Assembly (NCBI GenBank): GCA_964451305.1
Contig: CAYVHV010000004.1
Span: 65,583-129,582 of the forward strand
DNA length: 64,000 nucleotides
Reading direction: 5' to 3'
Origin: SHLQ01 sp964451305
GTDB taxonomy: Bacteria > Actinomycetota > Acidimicrobiia > Acidimicrobiales > SHLQ01
Part shown: positions 8,733 to 16,858 of the stretch, in pieces
How positions within the stretch are numbered: position 1 is the stretch's first letter
Layout: every line of letters starts with the position of its first letter
The notes under the pieces: generated by a model
Told to the model about the DNA's origin: nothing
What the model saw: only the letters and a program-made list of their open reading frames with translations
Database searches by the model: none
Position numbers and translations under genes: made by a program

Positions 8733-9227
8733 ATGCCTGTTCTCCAACGCGCGAGTCTTGAGTTTGTCGATCACGCCGAACTGGTCATCTCCTATGACGT
8801 CGACCTTCCCGCCGAGATCGAGGAAGTTTGGGCGGTCATCGCCGACAACGATTCGTGGCCCGAGTGGTTTCACAACTGCACCGCCATGACGTCATCGCAC
8901 AATCCGTGGACCGCACCTGGTCAAAGCCGGACCATTCATGTGAAACCATTCAAGATCCGCGAGGTCGCGGTGGCGATCGAGGCGCCGCATCTTTGGGCGA
9001 TGCAGCTATCGAAGACCAACCTGCCAATGGCTCGCAGAGCGCTCGAGATGTTGGAGCTCTCCGATACATCGCGTCATGGCGAAGTCCGGACCGAAGTGCG
9101 GTGGACCGGGGCGTTCGATCTGCCAATGTATTTTCGTCCCGCTGCGTCCATCTTTGAGAATCAGCTGCTCGGCACCTGGGGTCCGAGTCTTGAAAATCTC
9201 CTCGACGCCGTAATCGCCCGTCGCTAA
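8733..9227 (+). CDS. SRPBCC (START-like) lipid-binding domain protein
   Basis: A 164-residue single-domain protein. The opening segment (YDVDLPAEIEEVWAVIADNDSWPEWF) is the classic SRPBCC / polyketide-cyclase-like beginning, and the C-terminal amphipathic helix (LLGTWGPSLENLLDAVI) closes the ligand cavity. Such proteins bind hydrophobic ligands or act as cyclases and dehydratases. It stops 10 bases before the DNA ligase start, so the two may share a transcript, though no functional link is evident. Confidence 0.75.
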   Translation: MPVLQRASLEFVDHAELVISYDVDLPAEIEEVWAVIADNDSWPEWFHNCTAMTSSHNPWTAPGQSRTIHVKPFKIREVAVAIEAPHLWAMQLSKTNLPMARRALEMLELSDTSRHGEVRTEVRWTGAFDLPMYFRPAASIFENQLLGTWGPSLENLLDAVIARR

Positions 9228-9237
9228 GGAATCTGCC

Positions 9238-10242
9238 GTGGGGTCGCTGTCGGGGCGTTCGATCCTGCCGATGAAAGCCGTGCCGGGCGAGCTGCCCGAC
9301 GCCAATGGTGACTGGGGGTACGAGATCAAATGGGACGGGATGCGGATCCTTGCGTACCTCGACGAAGATGGCGTCCGGCTCGCGAGTTCCAACGACAACG
9401 ATGCGACCGCTGCGTTCCCTGAGCTGCAGGCGATGAACGAGCTGCTCGACGGGTTCGATTCGATGATCCTCGATGGCGAGATCGTGGCGATGGGCAAGAA
9501 TGGGCTGCCGAGCTTCTCGGCTCTTCAGCATCGGATGCACGTGACCGACCCCTCGACCGCGTTGATCAAAGCGAACGAGACGCCGATCACCTTCGCGATC
9601 TTCGATCTGCTGCACGTGAACGGCCGCGACACATTTCGCCTACCGCTCACTGACCGGCGGACATTGCTGGAAAAGATCGTCGACGCTCCGGGACGTCACT
9701 TTCGTCTCACCAACCACACGCTCGACGGACCGGGCGAAATGTTGAGAGACATCACGGAGAAAGGGATGGAAGGTCTCATCGCGAAACGCCGCGACGCTCC
9801 CTATCGAGAAGGGAAGCGAGCAAAGAGCTGGATCAAGATCAAGCCGAGGAGCCGCCAAGAGTTCGTCGTTGGAGGCTGGACCGAAGGGCGCGATGGCAAC
9901 GCTGGTGGCCTCGGGTCGCTCCTGCTCGGCGTGATGGACGTCGGCGCCGATGGGGTGCAGCGACTCCTGCCGTGTGGAAGCGTTGGTTCTGGCCTCGATG
10001 ACAACGGCCGTCGATGGTGGAAAGACGAGCTCACCGCGCATGCTCTCGACGAGTCGCCATTTGGTGCACCGGTCGTTCATCACGGCAGAGAAATGCGATG
10101 GGCGGAGCCGATTTACGTCGTGGAGGTTGGCTTTGGCGAATGGACGAACGACGGTCGTCTTCGTCACCCCGTCTACCTCGGCCGTAGAAACGACAAAGAC
10201 CCCGCAGAAGTACTCCGCGAGGTCGAGTTCCGTCAGCCCTGA
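9238..10242 (+). CDS. ATP-dependent DNA ligase (LigD-ligase-like)
   Basis: A 334-residue ATP-dependent DNA ligase. Motif I is EIKWDGMR, whose Lys is adenylated; motif III is LDGEIVAM; motif IV is MEGLIAKR; motif V is KSWIKIKPR. An OB-fold domain follows (EFVVGGWTEG, LLLGVMD, GSVGSGLDD). It matches the ligase module of LigD or a stand-alone LigC. No polymerase or nuclease domain is attached and no Ku gene is nearby, so a stand-alone repair ligase is likely. The GTG start at 9238 is supported by AAGGA at about 9226-9230. Confidence 0.88.
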   Translation: MGSLSGRSILPMKAVPGELPDANGDWGYEIKWDGMRILAYLDEDGVRLASSNDNDATAAFPELQAMNELLDGFDSMILDGEIVAMGKNGLPSFSALQHRMHVTDPSTALIKANETPITFAIFDLLHVNGRDTFRLPLTDRRTLLEKIVDAPGRHFRLTNHTLDGPGEMLRDITEKGMEGLIAKRRDAPYREGKRAKSWIKIKPRSRQEFVVGGWTEGRDGNAGGLGSLLLGVMDVGADGVQRLLPCGSVGSGLDDNGRRWWKDELTAHALDESPFGAPVVHHGREMRWAEPIYVVEVGFGEWTNDGRLRHPVYLGRRNDKDPAEVLREVEFRQP

Positions 10243-10321
10243 GGGCTGGTTCGAAACCGGCTGTTCAACTCCGTGTCACCACGGGAACGGCCTTTGTCTA
10301 TGGGATGGTGTGTCTCAGGGG

Positions 10322-10741
10322 TTATGCAGTCTTTGCGATGAGCACTGCGCACGGTGCCTTGTGAGCAACGTCCTCGGCTACCGAACCGAGCACACGGCTA
10401 ATGCCCTGTACATGGCGGTTGCCAACGAGGATGAGGTCACCGCCGACGAGCTCGGCTTCCTTGATGAGAACCTGAGCTGGGGCGCCCGGCACGACTGCGG
10501 TCGTGATCTCGAGGTGGTTGAACTTCGATGCAATGTTGTTGAGCTGGTCCTGAGCAATCTCAGAATCGCTGAGGTAACGCTTGTCGGTGGACTCGCCGAC
10601 TGAGTAGATGGTGTCCTTCTTGCTGCATGCCGAGACGAGATGAAGTGCGGCCCCGGTTGCGGTTGCCAAATCAGCTGCTTGTTCAACAGCGCGGAGTGCA
10701 CGTTCTGAACCGTCGTATCCAGTGATGATCTTCTTGTACAT
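10322..10741 (-). CDS. Universal stress protein, UspA family
   Basis: A 139-residue single Usp domain. It starts MYKKIITGYDGSERALRAV and ends with the nucleotide-binding segment VGNRHVQGISRVLGSVAEDV and APCAVLIA. The G-2x-G-9x-G(S/T) signature is present except that His replaces the second Gly. The ATG at 10741 is preceded by GAAAGG at normal spacing; a longer upstream frame lacks homology. A long spacer of about 250 bases separates it from the divergent nitroreductase and contains a palindrome and a direct repeat that may control it. Confidence 0.9.
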   Translation of the reverse strand: MYKKIITGYDGSERALRAVEQAADLATATGAALHLVSACSKKDTIYSVGESTDKRYLSDSEIAQDQLNNIASKFNHLEITTAVVPGAPAQVLIKEAELVGGDLILVGNRHVQGISRVLGSVAEDVAHKAPCAVLIAKTA

Positions 10742-10846
10742 GTCTGCCTTTCGGATGCCATCTTGAGGTGAGAGTTGGTTTCGCATCCGTCAAGTAAAAG
10801 GGTAGGCACGTCCCTGTCGGTAATGGTCTACTTGAGGGGCAATAGG

Positions 10847-10880
10847 GGTCACATTGTGACCGCCGCACACCAATTGTGAC
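10847..10880. promoter_or_regulatory. Candidate operator upstream of uspA
   Basis: GGTCAC-att-GTGACC is a perfect 15-bp palindrome at 10847-10861. Its right half, ATTGTGAC (10853-10860), recurs at 10873-10880, exactly 20 bp away, or about two helical turns. It lies in the spacer between uspA (106-139 bases upstream of its ATG) and the nitroreductase. A dimeric regulator is plausible; which one is unknown. Confidence 0.45.
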
Positions 10881-10993
10881 GGCAGGCGTACGCTCTCGTC
10901 ACCATGAGGTTGCGCGCAGGTAAACAGCGCATTGCGCGACGCCAACCAGCGGTCGATCGGGGTCGATTTTGGTCATTCGGTTAGGGTCGTGAA

Positions 10994-11641
10994 ATGGACT
11001 TCGACCTCGAACAGACCGACCGCCTGCTGCTCACGACCAAGCAAATCCGAAAGCGGATGGACATGTCGCGTTCAGTGCCGCGAGAGCAAATCCTCGAATG
11101 CATCGACATTGCGAGCCGAGCACCGATGGGCTCGAACGCCGAGCGCAACAAGTGGCTCATCATCGAAGACCCGGATCTAAAGATGCAGATCGCTGAGCTC
11201 TACCGGTTGAACGCAGAGCCATACTTCGAGTTCGGTCGTACGGTCGAGACCGATGCCCGCGGCGATCGCGTGGCGAGCTCAGCGCAGTACCTCTCTGACA
11301 ACATGCACGAGGTGCCAGCGATGGTGATCCCATTGCGCCTCGATCGAGTCGAGAACGAGAGCTCAGGACATCAGTCGGGTTGGTATGGCTCGGTGCTACC
11401 CGGAGTATGGAGCCTGCAGTTGGCTCTTCGTGCCCGCGGAATTGGTTCGTGCTGGACAACACTGCATCTTGGGTCAGAGGCCGAGGTCGCTGAGATTCTC
11501 GGCATCCCCGAGACGGTCACCCAGGTCTGCATGCTCCCGGTTGGCTACTACACCGGCGATAGCTTCTCGGTCACACCACGCCGTCCCGCCGCAGATATCA
11601 CCTTCATCGACCGCTGGGGCAACAAAGCCTCCGAGCTCTAG
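10994..11641 (+). CDS. Nitroreductase family protein
   Basis: A 215-residue FMN-dependent nitroreductase-fold protein. The N-terminus (TTKQIRKRMDMSRSVPREQILECIDIASRAPMGSN, read as conserved blocks) matches the FMN-binding Arg-rich segment, and GVWSLQLALRARGIGSCWTTLH plus MLPVGYYTGD are family marks. It would reduce nitro, quinone or other small substrates with NAD(P)H. It ends 18 bases from the convergent cysH stop. No substrate can be assigned. Confidence 0.82.
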   Translation: MDFDLEQTDRLLLTTKQIRKRMDMSRSVPREQILECIDIASRAPMGSNAERNKWLIIEDPDLKMQIAELYRLNAEPYFEFGRTVETDARGDRVASSAQYLSDNMHEVPAMVIPLRLDRVENESSGHQSGWYGSVLPGVWSLQLALRARGIGSCWTTLHLGSEAEVAEILGIPETVTQVCMLPVGYYTGDSFSVTPRRPAADITFIDRWGNKASEL

Positions 11642-11659
11642 ACGAGGTCCTCGCCCTGT

Positions 11660-12385
11660 TCAGGGAAGGTGGAGTCCACATTCGGTCTTGCTCGAAGAAC
11701 TCCAGCGTCCCGACCTGTCGGTCTCCACAATCGTCGTGGTCGCCGATGCCGCTGACACCGACGATTGAAGCGGTGCTGTGGTGCAGGGTGCGCAACCGAT
11801 CGAACGGTAGCCGAGAGCGTCGAGGGGATGTGATGGCAGATCGAACATCGCTCGGTAGGTCTCGATGTTGTCGGTGGTCCAGTGAAGCATCGGGTGGTAA
11901 CGCTCCGTGTCGACCGGTCCTGGCATCGTTTCGGAGAACCCGCTCCTCGTCGATGTCTGATCTGCGCGTACACCACTCACCCAGATGTCGAAGTCTTCGA
12001 GAAGTTCGTGGAGCGGTTCGACTTTGTTGACAGCACAGCAACTCGTTTCGCTCGTCACGTACAGACCGGACGACGGCGGCTGTTCGTTGCCGCGAACAAT
12101 GACGAGATCGAGGTCGAGGAGTTCGGCGACCTCGTCTCGAAACGAGATCGTCTCAGCGAAGTGATAGCCGGTTTCCAAAAAGGCGACCGGCGTATCGGGC
12201 GTCAGCTGGCTGATGATATGGAGTAGGGGAATGCTGTGCGTCTGGAATGATGAGCTCACGAGCAGTCGCTTCCGGTCGCGGCGATAGTCCCGGAGCATCG
12301 TGTCGATCGTCTCGATGTGAGAGGAGATCGCTTGCTGCGTGAGGCGCTCTGGGGAGAGGGCGCGCTTTGGGGAGGCTGTCTGCAT
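11660..12385 (-). CDS. cysH: APS/PAPS reductase, CysH family
   Basis: A 241-residue sulfonucleotide reductase that makes sulfite from adenylyl sulfate. The sulfate-loop region SSSFQTHSIPLLHII, LETGYHFAET, GVRADQTSTR and the terminal KTECGLHLP, with the catalytic Cys, are all present. Paired cysteines in SCCAV and GCAPC are the [4Fe-4S] ligands of the APS-specific (assimilatory, thioredoxin-dependent) type. About 13 extra residues rich in Ser, Ala and Thr lie between GCAPC and DRSGRW compared with usual members. It is divergent from the siroheme / sulfite reductase operon, and two copies of a palindrome sit between them. Confidence 0.92.
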   Translation of the reverse strand: MQTASPKRALSPERLTQQAISSHIETIDTMLRDYRRDRKRLLVSSSFQTHSIPLLHIISQLTPDTPVAFLETGYHFAETISFRDEVAELLDLDLVIVRGNEQPPSSGLYVTSETSCCAVNKVEPLHELLEDFDIWVSGVRADQTSTRSGFSETMPGPVDTERYHPMLHWTTDNIETYRAMFDLPSHPLDALGYRSIGCAPCTTAPLQSSVSAASATTTIVETDRSGRWSSSSKTECGLHLP

Positions 12386-12493
12386 GTGATCGAACGATAG
12401 AAATGTGGCGGCGCGGCTTTGCGGTCACGGCCGCAGAATGGCACCGATTATTCGATCCAAAGTCTGTGGGTTCGGCCATCCTGAACAACGGAC

Positions 12494-12526
12494 GTCCGGA
12501 CAATCGGGCTGGCGGTATGTCCGGAC
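12494..12526. promoter_or_regulatory. Paired GTCCGGAC palindromes in the cysH / sirC divergent promoter
   Basis: GTCCGGAC occurs at 12494-12501 and 12519-12526, in contexts ACGTCCGGACAA and TATGTCCGGACC, 25 bp apart. The site is 109-141 bases upstream of cysH and 67-99 upstream of the chosen sirC start. A third intergenic copy lies at the dioxygenase / peroxiredoxin promoter (60426-60435). It is probably an operator for a sulfur regulator; this is inferred. Confidence 0.5.
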
Positions 12527-12592
12527 CAAAAACTCGAGTGGTTGGCGAGCATGAGCGCAGGCTCTCTCACAACAGGTCACTACGTTCGCTCC

Positions 12593-13276
12593 ATGTCCGA
12601 AAGCGTCTTTCCAAACGCCCGCCCGTATCCGGTGAATCTGCGCCTCGATGGTAAGCCCGTCCTGTGCGTTGGTGCTGGAAACGTCGCGGTGCGCAAGGTT
12701 GAGCAGTTGCTCGAATCTGGAGCGCACGTCACCGCCATTGGACTTCGCGTCAACCCGCTACTCGTGGCGCTCAGCTCGCGCCCGTTCGCCGGCACGCTCA
12801 CGATCCGGCAACGCGCCTACCAGCCGGGCGAGGTCGACAGCTATTCGCTCGTGATCACCTGCACGGACGATGCGGAGATCAACGAGCGCGTCCATGCCGA
12901 TGGGATGGACGCTGGAGTGTGGGTGAACTCGGCCGACGATCCGGAGAACTGCGAGTTCACACTGGCTTCGGTCGTCCGCACCGGCGACCTGCAGATCGCA
13001 ATCTCGACCGAAGGTCGATCGCCCGCCTTGGCAATGCACTTGCGTCGACGTTTCGAAAAAGAGTTTGATCGCTCCTGGGCGCAACTCTTGGACCTGCTTT
13101 CCGACGTGCGCGATGAGGCTCGACTCCAGCATGGTACGAGCGAAGTTCACGGCTGGCAGGAGGCGATCGAGAGCGGACTGATCGATCTCGTCGCCGCCGG
13201 CGATCACGAGACGGCTCGTGATCGGTTGAGAACCCATCTCGGTCTCGATCGAGATGTCAGCGAGGTGGCATCGTGA
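12593..13276 (+). CDS. Precorrin-2 dehydrogenase / sirohydrochlorin ferrochelatase-type (CysG N-domain)
   Basis: A 227-residue protein of the Met8 / SirC / CysG-N type that oxidises precorrin-2 for siroheme. A Rossmann NAD-binding loop reads VLCVGAGNVAVRKVEQLL, and TCTDDAEINERV and VNSADDPENCEF are family hallmarks; SPALAMHLRRRFE begins the C-terminal part. The ATG at 12593 gives a normal N-terminus (PNARPYPVNLRLDGKPV); TTG 12542 or ATG 12551 upstream remain possible. The stop overlaps the cobA start as GTGA, indicating translational coupling. Confidence 0.85.
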   Translation: MSESVFPNARPYPVNLRLDGKPVLCVGAGNVAVRKVEQLLESGAHVTAIGLRVNPLLVALSSRPFAGTLTIRQRAYQPGEVDSYSLVITCTDDAEINERVHADGMDAGVWVNSADDPENCEFTLASVVRTGDLQIAISTEGRSPALAMHLRRRFEKEFDRSWAQLLDLLSDVRDEARLQHGTSEVHGWQEAIESGLIDLVAAGDHETARDRLRTHLGLDRDVSEVAS

Positions 13277-14076
13277 CGGTTCACCTCGTCGGCGCCGGCC
13301 CCGGCGATGCCGACCTGCTCACCCTTCGTGCTGCGCGACTGCTCGGGCAGGCCGATGTGGTCATCTACGACCGTCTCGTCGGGTCTGCGATCTTCGACAT
13401 GATCGCCCCATGGGCAGAACGCATCGATGTCGGCAAAGACCCGTACGGCAAGAGCGTCCCACAAGACGAGATCAACCGAATCCTGGTCGACAAGGGCCGA
13501 CGCTATGAGCATGTTGTCCGCCTCAAGGGTGGAGACCCGTACGTCTTTGGTCGCGGGGGAGAAGAGGCGCTCGTGCTCGCCGATGCGGGCATCGACTGTG
13601 ACGTCGTTCCTGGAATTACCTCGGCGATCGCTGGGCCAGCAGCGGCGGGCATACCGGTTACACATCGCGGAACATCCAGCGGGTTCACCGTCATCACCGG
13701 ATTTCAGAACCCCGACAATGAGCAGCGTCTCGATTGGGATGCGATTGCGCGCATTGGAACGACACTCGTGATTCTCATGGGGGCGTCGCAAGCTCGTGCG
13801 ATTCGTCAACGCCTGATCGATAGTGGAGCGCCGATCAGCACTCCCGTAGCGATCATCACCAACGCCACCACCGCCGAGCAGAAGGCCGTTCGGCTGACGC
13901 TCGGCCAGCTCGGCGAATCAACGATCGAGAACCCATCGATCATCGTCATTGGTCCAGCTGCCGGTCTCGAACTCGCGGCGATCGACCAACGCAGCGCCGA
14001 TGGTTGCGATCGCGTTCTCGTTCCACATACCTCCACTTCAGAAACTCAAGAGCAGGGAGAACTGCCATGGCAGTGA
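13273..14076 (+). CDS. cobA: Uroporphyrinogen-III C-methyltransferase
   Basis: A 267-residue SAM-dependent SUMT that converts uroporphyrinogen III to precorrin-2. Visible motifs are VHLVGAGPGDADLLTLRAARLL, the RLKGGDPYVFGRGGEEA block, VVPGITSAIAGPAAAGIPVTHRG and IIVIGPAAGL. It begins with GTG overlapping the sirC stop, and its last 10 bases overlap the sulfite reductase gene, so the three genes form one operon delivering siroheme to the reductase. The length is typical. Confidence 0.93.
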   Translation: MTVHLVGAGPGDADLLTLRAARLLGQADVVIYDRLVGSAIFDMIAPWAERIDVGKDPYGKSVPQDEINRILVDKGRRYEHVVRLKGGDPYVFGRGGEEALVLADAGIDCDVVPGITSAIAGPAAAGIPVTHRGTSSGFTVITGFQNPDNEQRLDWDAIARIGTTLVILMGASQARAIRQRLIDSGAPISTPVAIITNATTAEQKAVRLTLGQLGESTIENPSIIVIGPAAGLELAAIDQRSADGCDRVLVPHTSTSETQEQGELPWQ

Positions 14077-15875
14077 TCGATTCACCACAACCATCCACCG
14101 TCGACCTTGGTCCTAGCGACGTCACCGATCCGGACATTGCGACCGATATCGAGAAGTTCGAAGAGATGCTCGCCGGGTACATAGCCGGGGAGATCGAGGA
14201 GGACGTCTTTCGAGTGTTTCGGCTGACCAACGGGATTTACGGTCAGCGTCAAGGCGGCAGGAACCAAATGATCCGCGTGCGTATGCCCTACGGTTCGATC
14301 ACCGCGGACCAGCTCGACATGCTCGGGTTTGTGGCAAAGCACTACTCGCGCCAGTGGGGCCACATCACTACCCGGCAGAACATTCAGATGCACTTCGTGC
14401 AGCTCGAAAAGATCCCCGAGGTCATGAAGCATCTCGGGTCGGTTGGGCTCAGTACCCGTGAGGCGTGTGGAGACACCGTCCGCAACGTCCAAGGCTGCCA
14501 CCTCGCTGGAGCGTGCCCGTACGAGGTGCTCGACATCAGCGCCTGGGCGCAGGCGGCGAACGACCATTTCATTCGCAACCCGATCGGTCAGCGGTTACCG
14601 CGCAAATTCAAGATCAACTTTTCGGGTTGCGATACCGACTGTGGTCAAGCGTTATTCAACGACGCCGGTGTGATCGCCGTGACCCGCACAAGAAGCGACG
14701 GCAGTATCGAGGCAGGCTTTCGAGTCTTTGTTGCAGGTGCACTCGGCGCGAACCCGCACGCTGCATTGGCCGTAGAAGAGTTCACGCCAAAAGAAGATCT
14801 GCTTCCAACTATCGAAGCCATCTTGCGCGTGTTCGAGCAGACAGGCAATCGGGACAACAAACTCCGCGCTCGCATGAAGTGGGTCGTCGGCACGTTGGGA
14901 TGGGAAGAAACCCAGCGCCGCATTTTGGCCAGCCGCAAATTGTTGCCAGCCTCGGCGAGTTGGCCTGGTGGTCTCCCCGACGCTGTGGTTCACAACGGTG
15001 ATACCCCGGCGGGGCGCGGAACAGGACCGGTTAGCCCAATCGGTCACGGCATCAACGTGAGCTTTGGAGCAACGACCGCCTTCGATCGTTGGGAAGCAGC
15101 GAACGTCGTACGCGGCGCCGCCAACGGGACGGTATCGGCGTACGCGTGGTGCCGTCTTGGCGACATCACGGTCGAACAGTTCCACGGCATGGCGGCCATC
15201 GTGCGCGACTTCGATGTCGAGGTGCGGGCAACCAACAGGCAGAACTTCATTCTTCGGGGACTGCGAGACGATCAACTGGCCGATCTCTACGCTCGCCTTT
15301 CGGTGCTCGACATGGCTCAGCCGGGGGCCGAACTCGCTCGCGATGTCTTGTCGTGCCCGGGAGCAGATACCTGTGGGCTTGCAGTCACACAATCGCGCGG
15401 TCTCGCCTCGGCAATTGGAGAAGAACTCGAAGCCGCCGGGCTTGCCGAGGTCGCGGGCGTTCGCATCAACATCAGCGGCTGCACCAACTCGTGCGGACAT
15501 CATCACACCGCCGACATTGGCTTTTTCGGTGTCGAGCGGCGAGCGCATGGCCAGAGCGCTCCTGGCTATCAGATGCTGCTCGGCGGTCACGTCGGGAATG
15601 AGCGAGCAGAGTTTGGAGACAAGGCGCTTCGATTGCCGGCGAAGGCCGCGCCGCAGGCTGCGGTTCGAGTGCTTCAGCGTTTTCACGATGAGCGAACCGT
15701 GAGCGAGACCTTTCCAACGTGGCTGGAACGGGTAGGCGGCGCATCGGAGGTCGCGAAAGACCTCGCTGACCTCGGCGTGTTCCCGACGCCCGTCGAAGCA
15801 CCGGACTTCTTCGTGGACTTCGGTGAGACCGGGGCATACGTCAAAGATGTCGGTGTATCGGAATGCGCCACGTGA
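14067..15875 (+). CDS. Ferredoxin-type sulfite/nitrite reductase (siroheme, 4Fe-4S)
   Basis: A 602-residue assimilatory reductase with the duplicated NIR/SIR ferredoxin half-domain and 4Fe-4S half-domain. The cluster ligands are C-x5-C in SCPGADTCGLAV and C-x3-C in SGCTNSCGHH. The N-terminal half contains MIRVRMPYG, RQNIQMHFVQ and DTVRNVQGCHLAGACPYEV. The ATG at 14067 has GGGAGA six bases upstream and overlaps cobA; the longer frame is an artefact. Pairing with cysH and siroheme genes favours sulfite reduction, but nitrite cannot be excluded by eye. Confidence 0.9.
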   Translation: MAVIDSPQPSTVDLGPSDVTDPDIATDIEKFEEMLAGYIAGEIEEDVFRVFRLTNGIYGQRQGGRNQMIRVRMPYGSITADQLDMLGFVAKHYSRQWGHITTRQNIQMHFVQLEKIPEVMKHLGSVGLSTREACGDTVRNVQGCHLAGACPYEVLDISAWAQAANDHFIRNPIGQRLPRKFKINFSGCDTDCGQALFNDAGVIAVTRTRSDGSIEAGFRVFVAGALGANPHAALAVEEFTPKEDLLPTIEAILRVFEQTGNRDNKLRARMKWVVGTLGWEETQRRILASRKLLPASASWPGGLPDAVVHNGDTPAGRGTGPVSPIGHGINVSFGATTAFDRWEAANVVRGAANGTVSAYAWCRLGDITVEQFHGMAAIVRDFDVEVRATNRQNFILRGLRDDQLADLYARLSVLDMAQPGAELARDVLSCPGADTCGLAVTQSRGLASAIGEELEAAGLAEVAGVRINISGCTNSCGHHHTADIGFFGVERRAHGQSAPGYQMLLGGHVGNERAEFGDKALRLPAKAAPQAAVRVLQRFHDERTVSETFPTWLERVGGASEVAKDLADLGVFPTPVEAPDFFVDFGETGAYVKDVGVSECAT

Positions 15876-15901
15876 ACGCAGTGATTTCGCCCGATGTCAC
15901 A

Positions 15902-15931
15902 CACCAGACAAATGTTGTCATTTGTCTGGTG
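15902..15931. promoter_or_regulatory. Perfect 13-bp inverted repeat upstream of the GntR gene
   Basis: CACCAGACAAATG (15902-15914) and CATTTGTCTGGTG (15919-15931) are exact complements around TTGT. The repeat lies 26 bases past the sulfite reductase stop and 23 bases before the GntR start. There is no T-tract on either side, so an autoregulatory GntR operator is more likely than a terminator. Confidence 0.65.
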
Positions 15932-15954
15932 CGCGTGGATAGGCTACGGGTCCT

Positions 15955-16713
15955 GTGACTTTCTCGCTCGACCGTTCAAACCCGCTGCCGCTCTGGGCTC
16001 AGCTCGAAGCTGAACTCCGCCGTCGCCTCGACGCTGGTGAGTTCGACGACGGTTTCCCAACAGATGCGCAACTCGTCAATCGATACGACGTGAGTCGTCA
16101 TACGGTGCGCGAAGCAATCCGTCATCTCAATAAGACCGGCGTGCTCCGCCGCGAACGCGGCCGCGGCACTGTTGTGAACCGTGCCGAGTTCGAACAGCCG
16201 CTCGGTGGCCTCTACAGCCTGTTCGCGTCGATCGAAGCGGCAGGAGTCGAGCAGACCAGTATCGTCCTCGAGCTCGCCACACAGTCAGATGCAACCGCGG
16301 CAAGCCACCTCGGCGTGCCCGAAGACGAGGAGCTGTTCTATCTCGAACGTATCCGCTGTGCGGGTGATGCTCCGCTCGCGGTCGACCGGGCATGGATGCC
16401 GCTCGACTTGGCCGAACCGCTCCTCGACGCAGACTTCACGCACACCGCCCTCTATGACGAGATCGAACGGATTGGTGGCTCACGGCCGAACAAGGGTTGG
16501 GAACGCTTGACACCCATCCTGCCGAGCTTTAATGACCGGGACCGCCTCCAGCTCTCTCGAAATGACGCGGCGTTCTTCCTCGAACGGCTCGGCCAACACG
16601 ATGATCGGGTCATCGAGTGGCGGACCACCACGATTCGTGGCGATCGCTACCGCTTTGTTGCGGATTGGTCAACGAGTGCAGCGTCCGGGCTGCCATTTAC
16701 GGCCCGTCCCTAG
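15955..16713 (+). CDS. GntR-family transcriptional regulator (HutC/UTRA type)
   Basis: A 252-residue regulator. The N-terminal winged helix-turn-helix reads NPLPLWAQLEAELRRRLDAGEF and VSRHTVREAIRHLNKTGVLRRERGRGT, typical GntR. The C-terminal UTRA effector domain contains LGVPEDEELFYLERIRCAGDAPLAVDRAWMPL (conserved stretches) and the closing EWRTTTIRGDRYRFVADW. UTRA domains sense small sugars or amino-acid-like molecules. The start is a GTG, and an almost ideal operator-like palindrome sits directly upstream. No catabolic operon is adjacent, so the target could be itself, the sulfite operon or distant genes. Confidence 0.88.
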   Translation: MTFSLDRSNPLPLWAQLEAELRRRLDAGEFDDGFPTDAQLVNRYDVSRHTVREAIRHLNKTGVLRRERGRGTVVNRAEFEQPLGGLYSLFASIEAAGVEQTSIVLELATQSDATAASHLGVPEDEELFYLERIRCAGDAPLAVDRAWMPLDLAEPLLDADFTHTALYDEIERIGGSRPNKGWERLTPILPSFNDRDRLQLSRNDAAFFLERLGQHDDRVIEWRTTTIRGDRYRFVADWSTSAASGLPFTARP

Positions 16714-16737
16714 TCGAAATGACCCATATAGGTCGCA

Positions 16738-16836
16738 TCAGCCAAAAATTTGTTACCACGGAGTTTCATTGGTAATTCAACGATTAATCGGCTGACGTGA
16801 CTCAGGGCACCCCTCTCAGTGGTGCAATGCGCACTG
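16738..16836 (+). other. Structured leader upstream of the lysozyme-like gene
   Basis: The 145-base spacer before 16859 contains nested complementary arms: TCAGCC (16738-16743) with GGCTGA (16790-16795), and inside them TTACCA (16753-16758) with TGGTAA (16770-16775). A third hairpin follows, CAGTG paired with CACTG, near 16819-16838. It could be a cis-acting RNA; I cannot match it to a known riboswitch by eye. Confidence 0.3.
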
Positions 16837-16858
16837 AACGTGCGTACCGTTTCGTGTC

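Noticed and set aside
8733..9233. GTCCGGAC copy near 9084 as a regulatory site
   Set aside because: It is inside the SRPBCC coding sequence, and about two chance copies are expected in the window.
10240..10275. tRNA-like GGTTCGAAACC near the DNA ligase stop
   Set aside because: No acceptor, D or anticodon stems can be formed around it; it overlaps the gene end by chance.
11604..12041. A possible frameshift near the cysH C-terminus
   Set aside because: An alternate frame contains GTLEFFEQDR, which first looked like the usual end, but the main frame keeps DRSGRW and KTECGLHLP, so the gene is intact with a short insertion.
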